The notes below the pieces were generated by a model. It was not told the origin of the DNA. It ran no database searches and saw only the letters and a list, made by a program, of their open reading frames with translations. Below are positions 1 through 5,098 of a stretch of 7,724 nt of DNA, in pieces (the stretch's first letter is position 1; each line of letters starts with the position of its first letter). This DNA comes from Thioploca sp. (lineage in GTDB: Bacteria > Pseudomonadota > Gammaproteobacteria > Beggiatoales > Beggiatoaceae), in contig DRQV01000250.1 of the NCBI GenBank assembly GCA_011371325.1, positions 1 to 7,724 of the forward strand. The letters are read 5' to 3'. A program made the position numbers and the translations under genes.

Positions 1-1
1 C

Positions 2-265
2 TGGTTACAATCGTTATCTAGAATTTTTGCTGGATTTACCTTGTTGCAAGATTATGTTATTGCTGGGAATGCGGTTAATTTTTTCGTACAAGAGTTTAAT
101 TTGATTTTGGAATTTGAGAATAAGCAGTCGAAAGCAAGAAAGCCGTTTTTGTTAAGTCAAGGTTATCGTGTAGTTCATTTCAATCCGCAATGGGAGGTAT
201 TTCTGAATAGACTTTGGTGTAGTTTGTTTAAAGAAAATAACGGGGTTGTAGCTCTAAAAAAATAA
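2..265 (+). CDS. Partial, degenerate DUF559-like (restriction-endonuclease-fold) protein, 5' end outside window
   Basis: The frame is open from the first bases of the window to a TAA at 263-265, so the true start is probably upstream; the TTG at 41 has no convincing ribosome binding site. The visible 87 residues follow the layout of DUF559/very-short-patch-repair-like domains: an aromatic-Gln strand (FTLLQDYVIAG), the core strands NAVNFFVQEFNLILEFE, then a helix and the strand GYRVVHFN, ending in a hydrophobic helix (VFLNRLWCSLF). In the family the core usually reads VDF...LVIElDG followed by a His. Here the first Asp is Asn, the second acidic position is Glu, and the His-containing loop is shortened, so nuclease activity is doubtful. 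I read it as a diverged or decaying DUF559-type protein. The assignment comes from pattern memory only; a plain hypothetical protein remains possible. Confidence 0.45.
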   Translation, partial: WLQSLSRIFAGFTLLQDYVIAGNAVNFFVQEFNLILEFENKQSKARKPFLLSQGYRVVHFNPQWEVFLNRLWCSLFKENNGVVALKK

Positions 266-297
266 TTGCTTGACAATCACATAAAATTATATAAAAC
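266..297 (+). promoter_or_regulatory. Candidate sigma70 promoter for the surface-protein gene
   Basis: A perfect -35 hexamer TTGACA lies at 270-275. Possible -10 boxes are TAAAAC at 292-297 (16-bp spacer) or TATAAA at 290-295, which is 14 bp from TTGACA but 18 bp from an overlapping TTGCTT at 266-271. Either would give a leader of about 65-75 nt before the ATG at 371. The leader is extremely AT-rich and contains an imperfect direct repeat (306-325 and 327-349, both running from ACAA through a TATATATTTT core to AACC). The exact -10 is uncertain. Confidence 0.35.
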
Positions 298-360
298 TTT
301 ATACAACAAAATATATATTTTAACCGACAAGGTATATATTTTTTCAACCAACCTTTATTT

Positions 361-365
361 AGGAG
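361..365 (+). promoter_or_regulatory. Shine-Dalgarno AGGAG deciding the start at 371
   Basis: AGGAG lies 5 nt upstream of ATG 371-373. It selects this start over the in-frame TTG at 266, which directly abuts the previous stop codon, has no ribosome binding site and would put a non-coding-looking AT-rich leader in front of the signal peptide. Confidence 0.75.
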
Positions 366-370
366 TTATC

Positions 371-949
371 ATGTTTACTAAAATTAATGGTATGTCTAAT
401 TTAGCTAGTTTTGAAGGTAGGGTACATCAAAAGAATAGATTGAAACGTTATCTCTTTTTGCTGATGTTGTTTTTTATGCAGAATGCGTTGGCGGATGCTA
501 CTTGGTTTATCACTAAATGGCGAACGACTACGGCGAATGAGAATATTATTATTCCAATAAGTAGTTCTTACACTTATAACTATGACATTGATTGTGATAA
601 TGATGTAACTTTTGAGCAGACTGGAGTTACCGGAAATGGAACTTGTACTTATGCTTCGGCTGGTGAGCATATAATTAATATTAAAGGTGATTTCCCGGCT
701 ATTTATATTAATAATAGTTCAATGAAAGATAAGATTTTGGATGTTATGCAGTGGGGGAATATTGCTTGGCAAAGTATGAAAAGAGCTTTCGCTGGAGCCA
801 GTAATCTACAAGTAAGTGCTACAGATTCTCCTAATTTAAGCAGTGTTACAGATATATCTAATATGTTTTCTGGTGCAAGTTCTTTTAACCAAGATATAAG
901 TAGTTGGGATGTTAGCAAGGTTATAAATATGGAGATTACAAGGTTATAA
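371..949 (+). CDS. N-terminal fragment of the broken surface protein: signal peptide plus start of DUF285 repeats
   Basis: This is the only piece with its own promoter and Shine-Dalgarno, and it would yield 192 residues. Residues 1-41 form a long signal peptide: charged KNRLKR at 21-26, a hydrophobic core about 27-36, and a likely cleavage site after ALA at 39-41. Residues 43-140 match the N-terminal portion of BspA-like DUF285 proteins (FITKWRTT, TYNYDIDCDNDV, the FPAIYIN strand, then KILDVMQWGNIAW and MKRAFAGASNL). Repeats begin at about residue 140, and the clear unit (MFSGASSFNQDISSWDVS) starts at about 165. The last ten codons before TAA run through the first copy of the 23-bp duplication, so the terminal residues after MEIT are artefacts of the shift. 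A truncated secreted product is possible but would lack most of the repeat region. Confidence 0.7.
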   Translation: MFTKINGMSNLASFEGRVHQKNRLKRYLFLLMLFFMQNALADATWFITKWRTTTANENIIIPISSSYTYNYDIDCDNDVTFEQTGVTGNGTCTYASAGEHIINIKGDFPAIYINNSSMKDKILDVMQWGNIAWQSMKRAFAGASNLQVSATDSPNLSSVTDISNMFSGASSFNQDISSWDVSKVINMEITRL

Positions 950-1122
950 ATATGGAGATTACGTTTTCTGATGCAAGTTCTTTTAACCAAGACCTAAGTA
1001 GTTGGGATGTTAGCAAGGTTACAAATATGTTTATGATGTTTAATAATGCAAGCTCTTTTAACCAAAACCTAAGTAATTGGAATGTTAGCAATGTTACAAA
1101 TATGGGTAATATGTTTGATGGT
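875..1122 (+). repeat. DUF285 75-bp tandem repeats (three copies)
   Basis: Three copies of a 25-codon unit begin at GCA 875, 973 and 1048, each opening with ASSFNQ and containing SSWDVSKV or its variant SNWNVSNV. Copies 2 and 3 are spaced exactly 75 bp. Copies 1 and 2 are spaced 98 bp, which is 75 plus the 23-bp duplication. A more diverged unit precedes them (ASNLQVSATDSPNLSSV). The DNA similarity between copies is high enough to favour slippage or recombination. Confidence 0.85.
917..962 (+). repeat. Exact 23-bp tandem duplication causing a frameshift
   Basis: Positions 917-939 and 940-962 are identical. The unit starts AAGGTTATAAAT and ends GGAGATTAC. Its length is not a multiple of three, so it moves the DUF285 reading frame and places TAA at 947-949. 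It is not part of the natural 75-bp repeat periodicity. Confidence 0.95.
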
Positions 1123-1257
1123 GTAACACTTTCAACCGCAAACTACGATGCACTACTTATTGGATAGAATAATTTAACTCTTAAATCAAATGTTAACTTT
1201 CATGGTGGTAATAGCATATGTACATCTGGTTCAGCTGCTGAGAATGCTCGTACTAAT

Positions 1258-4152
1258 ATGATAAACAATTATGATTGGACTATTACTGATGGTGGTTGTA
1301 AATTAATTCAAACGATAAAATTCACTAATCCGGGGAATAAATACTTTGGTGATACATTCACTCTCGGAGCAACCGCAAGTAGTGGTTTAAATGTGAGTTA
1401 TACCTCTACTACAACCTCTGTTTGTACCGTTAATGCTACTGGAGAAGTTGCTTTACTAGCCGTTGGAAATTGTAGCATAACTGCCTCACAAGCTGGTAAT
1501 GCAACGTATTTCCCAGCAATTGATGTTTCCCAAACATTCGCCGTTTTAGCTGCTGAAATTACTGTAGATATTGGTGATGGTATTAACTTAACTGAAAGCG
1601 GAACAACTGATACATATACTTTAACCGCCACCACTACACCAGCAAGTGCAATTACAGTTACAATTTCTGCTGATTCTCAAACCCAAGTTAGTAGTGATGG
1701 CGTTAATTTTGGAGCAACAACAACTCTCACCATAAGCGATACAACAGCTAATACAGTTACTGTCAAAGCCATTGATGACAGTAATGTTGAAGGTAATCAC
1801 ACCGCTCAAATAACTCAAGCTATTACCACTGGAGGTGCTGGTAATTATTCGATGGCTTTAAGTATTTCTAATGTTGATGTCAATATCACTGATAATGATA
1901 ATCCTCCTCCAGCTGATAGCTCTAATACCGGTAATTCAAATCCATTACCAGAAACCATGACAGTGTTTACCAAATTTGCTGGCTCTGGTTCTGGAACAAT
2001 AATTAGCAATCCAAACGGTATTAACTGCAAAACTGTTGATGAAAAATGTAGTGCAAAATTTGATACTGCTTCTCGTGTTAAACTTACTGCCAAAGCTGAT
2101 TCAGGTTCTGAATTTGACCGTTGGAGTGGCAAAGATTGTGACACTGAAATGTTCTTAATCAGCAGCCGTACTTGTACTGCCTATTTCAAATTAACCCCTC
2201 GTACCTTAACTGTTTCTTATCCAGAAAATGGCTTGATCAGCAGTTATCCACAAGGTATTTACTGTGGTAATAGCAGTCGGAAATGCAATTATGAATTTAA
2301 AGGTGGTGCAAATATTAGTTTAACAGCCACACCAAATGCTGATTATATACTTGATTCATGGTCAGAAAATTGTCCAGAAGGTAAAGTACAACTGTTGGAA
2401 AACGCCAAATGTTCAGCTACTTTTAAAGTTAAACCGGCTGAACCTATCATAATTGTTGATCCTATTGATCCGCCTGTTAAAAATACTGACCCAATAGTTT
2501 CAGCAACTCCAGATATTGATGACCAAGCTATTTCAACAAATACAGTTAGCTTCAGTGAACAAAATTATCAAGTAGCTGAAAATGCTGGACAAACTGAAAT
2601 AACAGCAACTCGCATTGGTACTGAAGGAAAAGTAACAGTTGAATTGCGTAGCTCCGAAAATAACCGTCATAAACTCGTTGTAGAAACATTAGAATGGAAT
2701 GATGGCATAGATGGTGATATTAGTGCACCAATCACAATTATTGACAACGATATAGTCGATGGTAATCAAGAAGTTATTTTGAGTTTAGGTGCTGCTGAAA
2801 ACGCTAATCTCTCCGAACCAAATACAGTTATTTTGACTATTGTTGATGACGATATTGATGTTCCAGTGATAGATACACCGGCAGAAGAGGTGGTTAATCT
2901 ACCAACAAATGTTCCAGTGATAGATACACCAGCAAAAGAGATGGTTAATCTACCAACAATAATTTCACCAATAATCCATGATTGTAATACTTCTGGAACT
3001 TTAAATGAAGGCTGCAATGCTAATGGCAAAACCATCACTGATTTAAAAATTGATGAAAATGGTGAATTAGTTCATGGGGTTATAGACACAACGCTTGAAA
3101 ACAACGGCCGTCTTTCTAATGTAACTGTTACTGAAAAAGGCAGTACAACAGGTGGCAAAGTAACTGGTTATGTCAAAAATCTTGGATTAATGACAGATTT
3201 TGAATTTGTTGGTGGCGATTTTAGTGGAGCCAATGAAAATGACGAAGTTACTGGCACTATTGCCGGTTTAATTCTCAACAACAGCACAGTTGGTAGCCTT
3301 GCAGATATTTATCTTGCTCCAAATACTCACATAACTGGCGGGATTTTGGAAAAACAGATAATTGGTGATAGCGAACAACCAGCTATTTTGGAAAGATTAC
3401 ATATCAAATCCAAGAGCCGTGTTTCTAATGTTATTGTTGAAGAAAGCGTTACTTACAGTGAAGATGTTACTTTCACTAACACCACTTTCAAAACTAAACT
3501 TGTCAGGAAAGCAATTTTGAAAGGTCGCATAAATGGCACTCATTTTAAAGAAACCTATACCAAATTAGAATCAGTAACTATCCGTTCTCAAAGCATTATT
3601 TCCAATATGGTTATTGGTGATAATGTTAAATTTGAAGAAGGTGTTATTTTAGGTGAGAATGTTAGCTTTGCAATTCACGAAAAATATATGCAAACTCATA
3701 ATATAACCAGTTTACCAATGTTTGGTAAATCTATTATCATGAAAGGTAAAACAACTAGCACTAGTTTCGCTAAATTAACTGGTGGAGCCTCAGAAAATGG
3801 TGGTGTCTTTAAACGGAAAATAACTATTAAACGCCGTTCTCCGGTCACCATCAAGAGTAATTTATTAGTTGACATTAGGCATATTGGTAAGCAAGCTGAT
3901 ATTTTGGTAGTTGCAATTTATGAAAGCAAATTCTATATGCTTAATTCTGATGGTAAACCAATTAGTTGGAATGGTAATCTTGATGAATTAATAGCTTTCC
4001 AAAACACTCGTTTAAGAACAGTTCAACAGCTTGATATTTGGAATGCTCCACTTGATATAGTTGGTTCTGTTAAAGTTTATGTTGGTTATAGACTTGAAAA
4101 TGAGATAGTTTACTCTCCTGAAAACGTTATTGAAATAAGTTTTACTGAGTAA
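1258..4152 (+). CDS. C-terminal fragment of the broken surface protein: Ig-like, Calx-beta and InlB-like modules plus beta-rich C-terminus
   Basis: The largest open piece is 964 codons from ATG 1258, but that ATG is an internal Met with no Shine-Dalgarno; the frame really runs from 1168. Fragment numbering: residues 13-95 Ig-like module with two Cys (TSVCTV, VGNCSITASQAGNATY); 98-214 Calx-beta-like (TESGTTDTYTL, ending NITDNDN); 215-232 Pro/Asn/Ser linker; 233-313 and 314-393 two InlB-B-type repeats, each with paired Cys and an FDRWSG- or LDSWSE-type core; 428-532 second Calx-beta (SFSEQNYQVAENAG, IIDNDIVDGNQEV, TIVDDD); 535-568 two 17-residue linker repeats; 575-860 a repetitive beta-strand region rich in VSNV, GDNV and ENVSF turns; 861-964 a C-terminal domain (FYMLNSDGKPISWNGNL, VYVGYRLENEIVYSP). 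No LPXTG or membrane anchor is visible. Calx-beta acidic turns suggest Ca2+ binding. The role was probably extracellular adhesion or matrix, by inference from domain type. Confidence 0.65.
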   Translation: MINNYDWTITDGGCKLIQTIKFTNPGNKYFGDTFTLGATASSGLNVSYTSTTTSVCTVNATGEVALLAVGNCSITASQAGNATYFPAIDVSQTFAVLAAEITVDIGDGINLTESGTTDTYTLTATTTPASAITVTISADSQTQVSSDGVNFGATTTLTISDTTANTVTVKAIDDSNVEGNHTAQITQAITTGGAGNYSMALSISNVDVNITDNDNPPPADSSNTGNSNPLPETMTVFTKFAGSGSGTIISNPNGINCKTVDEKCSAKFDTASRVKLTAKADSGSEFDRWSGKDCDTEMFLISSRTCTAYFKLTPRTLTVSYPENGLISSYPQGIYCGNSSRKCNYEFKGGANISLTATPNADYILDSWSENCPEGKVQLLENAKCSATFKVKPAEPIIIVDPIDPPVKNTDPIVSATPDIDDQAISTNTVSFSEQNYQVAENAGQTEITATRIGTEGKVTVELRSSENNRHKLVVETLEWNDGIDGDISAPITIIDNDIVDGNQEVILSLGAAENANLSEPNTVILTIVDDDIDVPVIDTPAEEVVNLPTNVPVIDTPAKEMVNLPTIISPIIHDCNTSGTLNEGCNANGKTITDLKIDENGELVHGVIDTTLENNGRLSNVTVTEKGSTTGGKVTGYVKNLGLMTDFEFVGGDFSGANENDEVTGTIAGLILNNSTVGSLADIYLAPNTHITGGILEKQIIGDSEQPAILERLHIKSKSRVSNVIVEESVTYSEDVTFTNTTFKTKLVRKAILKGRINGTHFKETYTKLESVTIRSQSIISNMVIGDNVKFEEGVILGENVSFAIHEKYMQTHNITSLPMFGKSIIMKGKTTSTSFAKLTGGASENGGVFKRKITIKRRSPVTIKSNLLVDIRHIGKQADILVVAIYESKFYMLNSDGKPISWNGNLDELIAFQNTRLRTVQQLDIWNAPLDIVGSVKVYVGYRLENEIVYSPENVIEISFTE
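2860..2961 (+). repeat. 51-bp tandem repeat encoding a 17-residue Pro-rich linker (two copies)
   Basis: Copies are 2860-2910 and 2911-2961 and differ at only a handful of positions. They encode VPVIDTPAEEVVNLPTN and VPVIDTPAKEMVNLPTI. The unit joins the second Calx-beta module to the C-terminal beta-rich region. Period 51 keeps the frame, unlike the 23-bp duplication. Confidence 0.9.
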
Positions 4153-4164
4153 ATTTGTAATAAT

Positions 4165-4196
4165 TTTTGGATTGGGTATATTCACCCTCTCCAAAA
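4165..4196. terminator. Hairpin after the surface-protein gene, possible terminator
   Basis: TTTTGGA (4165-4171) pairs with TCCAAAA (4190-4196). After a 2x2 internal loop, GGGT (4174-4177) pairs with ACCC (4184-4187) around a 6-nt loop. It starts 12 nt after the stop at 4152. Neither strand has a strong U-tract after the stem, so it may be a weak terminator or mRNA-end structure serving both convergent genes. Confidence 0.35.
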
Positions 4197-4397
4197 TAAT
4201 TGACATTAATTAGACATTATACCGATTTCTTTCTCGTTCCCACGCTTCACCTATCCGCTTTAAGCATCACTTTTCTATTGACTTTATATATTAATAACAT
4301 ATTTATATCCTTCATTTTTTCTTTGTATCTCTATACCAATTCTTTTCCCTTAACTTAATGGCATTGTACATATAGTAAGGTTAAACCGTTCTCCAAT

Positions 4398-4478
4398 TTA
4401 TGGAAATCCATTGGTTCCTATTTCAACTGAAACGAGACCACAAACTTGTTTAAAGTTCCTATAAGTTGGGTCTAATGA
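4398..4478 (-). pseudogene. Possible remnant of a tnpB C-terminus
   Basis: A short minus-strand frame directly downstream of the recombinase gene reads SLDPTYRNFKQVCGLVSVEI and ends GTNGFP before TAA (4398-4400). The position is where tnpB would end if most of it had been deleted. A Cys-Gly near the tail recalls the short variable tails after the zinc-finger region of TnpB proteins. The similarity is weak and from memory, and no RuvC motif or zinc finger remains. It may be chance coding-like sequence. Confidence 0.18.
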
Positions 4479-4483
4479 CTAAG

Positions 4484-5044
4484 TCAATCATTTGTTATGG
4501 CCTCTATTGCTTTTTTGGCTTTATTTTTTGCCGAACGTCGTCCATAAAGCCGAGCACAAAATGAAGTTAATACGGATATCATATCTTCTAGCAAATCATC
4601 TTTTAATTCCTTATTATCAACAACAAATAAATTTCTACCTTGAGAATGCAGAGCCGATTCAACATATTCGTATCCAAAACGCATTAATCGATCTTTATGT
4701 TCAACAGCTATTACTTTGATCGAAGAATCTCTTAATAATCGTATGAGTTTAGGCCTGTTTCCATTCAAAGCTGAGCCGATTTCAGTTACCGTTTTCGAAA
4801 CGGTAAAACCTTGTTGAGTCACAGCTTCAATTACTCTTGCTATTTGTCGGTCAATATCAGGTTCTTGATCACTTGATGAGACACGAGCATAAACAACACA
4901 ATCTAAGTTCTTTTCTTCCGTTTTAACTAAAATAGTTCCAGTTGGTGTTTGCTCGGCTGGCACCGGCAACTTTCCCTGATCAAACCAGCGCCATGCGGTT
5001 TTGTATGATATCCCTTGTGATTTTGCCCAATCGCTTAGTTTCAT
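4484..5044 (-). CDS. tnpA: IS607-family serine recombinase (TnpA)
   Basis: The 186 residues match a full-length IS607 TnpA, which catalyses transposition by serine-recombinase chemistry (phosphoserine-linked DNA intermediates). Residues 1-40 form a MerR-like winged helix (LSDWAKSQGISYKTAWRWF, then GKLPVPAEQTPTGTILV). The catalytic domain begins at about residue 48 with VVYARVSSSDQ, where S56 is the expected nucleophile and R54 its partner. It continues with DIDRQIAR, TEIGSALNGNRPKL, the active-site stretch EHKDRLMRFG (D118, R119, R122), and ends with the SFCARLYGRRSAKNKAKKAI helix that is typical of this family. All expected catalytic residues are present, so it looks functional. The accessory tnpB usually found directly downstream is missing. 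The stop is 331 bp from the convergent surface-protein gene and the start is 54 bp from the mtnA stop, so the element's ends must be close by, but IS607 elements have no terminal inverted repeats and I cannot place them. No Shine-Dalgarno precedes the ATG. Confidence 0.93.
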   Translation of the reverse strand: MKLSDWAKSQGISYKTAWRWFDQGKLPVPAEQTPTGTILVKTEEKNLDCVVYARVSSSDQEPDIDRQIARVIEAVTQQGFTVSKTVTEIGSALNGNRPKLIRLLRDSSIKVIAVEHKDRLMRFGYEYVESALHSQGRNLFVVDNKELKDDLLEDMISVLTSFCARLYGRRSAKNKAKKAIEAITND

Positions 5045-5052
5045 GTTGGGAT

Positions 5053-5080
5053 ATTATACACAATAGGATATATTTGTCAA
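5053..5080 (-). promoter_or_regulatory. Consensus sigma70 promoter of tnpA, predicted leaderless transcript
   Basis: On the minus strand there is a perfect TTGACA (5075-5080), a 16-bp spacer and a perfect TATAAT (5053-5058). Only 8 nt (ATCCCAAC) separate the -10 box from the ATG at 5044-5042, so transcription would begin at or within 1-2 nt of the start codon. That leaves no room for a Shine-Dalgarno. Confidence 0.7.
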
Positions 5081-5098
5081 TAAAATTGGGAGCTGTTT

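Larger units (their letters stand above)
371..4152 (+). pseudogene. Giant secreted multidomain surface protein (DUF285/Calx-beta/InlB-like), broken by a frameshift and a nonsense codon
   Basis: Three reading pieces (371-949, 952-1167, 1168-4152) belong to one gene. The first stops at TAA 947-949 because of an exact 23-bp tandem duplication (917-939 and 940-962). Deleting one copy joins the DUF285 repeats perfectly at their 25-residue period. The second lesion is TAG at 1165-1167. The reading frame continues without another stop as NNLTLKSNVNFHGGNS and on to WTITDGG, which is the normal continuation of DUF285 proteins, whose consensus has LLIGW at the TAG position. With both lesions repaired the gene encodes 1252 residues ending at TAA 4150-4152. 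Domains in order: signal peptide, DUF285, Ig-like, Calx-beta, two InlB-B-like repeats, Calx-beta, linker repeat, beta-rich C-terminus. It was probably an exported adhesin or matrix protein. Neither downstream piece has a ribosome binding site, so as written only a 192-residue truncated product is expected. Decay looks recent, because the remaining 960-odd codons are otherwise open. Confidence 0.82.
4153..4483. other. 331-bp convergent intergenic region with no convincing gene
   Basis: This lies between the 3' ends of the surface-protein gene (+) and the IS607 recombinase (-). It holds a hairpin at 4165-4196, a motif CTCGTTCCCACGC at 4233-4245 that resembles one arm of a GTTCCCACGC/GCGTGGGAAC intergenic palindrome (the matching arm is absent here), and an inverted repeat ATGGA-AA-TCCAT at 4400-4411 extended by CCA/TGG. 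A 26-codon minus-strand frame at 4398-4478 may be a tnpB tail. The -35-like TTGACA at 4200-4205 lacks a properly spaced -10. Confidence 0.6.

Noticed and set aside
306..349. Imperfect direct repeat in the leader of the surface-protein gene as a regulatory element
   Set aside because: Both copies are mostly TA/T runs in very AT-rich DNA; the similarity may be compositional, so it is only mentioned with the promoter.
266..370. Upstream in-frame TTG start for the surface protein at 266
   Set aside because: No ribosome binding site, directly abuts the previous stop codon, and the region carries a promoter-like sequence; ATG 371 has a strong AGGAG.
875..1122. CRISPR-like array
   Set aside because: The 75-bp repeats are coding, with direct 25-codon periodicity and no unique spacers; they are DUF285 protein repeats.
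952..1167. Independent small gene encoding DUF285 repeats
   Set aside because: It is the continuation of the frame-shifted surface-protein gene: no Shine-Dalgarno, the ATG lies within the second copy of the 23-bp duplication, and it ends at the nonsense codon.
4200..4223. Promoter TTGACA plus TATACC on the plus strand
   Set aside because: The spacer is only 12 bp and no plus-strand gene follows.
4400..4411. ATGGA-AA-TCCAT as an intrinsic terminator of tnpA
   Set aside because: A 2-nt loop is too small for a stable hairpin with a 5-bp stem, and no U-tract follows on the minus strand.
4492..4719. Plus-strand open frame opposite the recombinase
   Set aside because: It lies antisense to the clearly conserved IS607 TnpA frame and shows no recognisable protein pattern.
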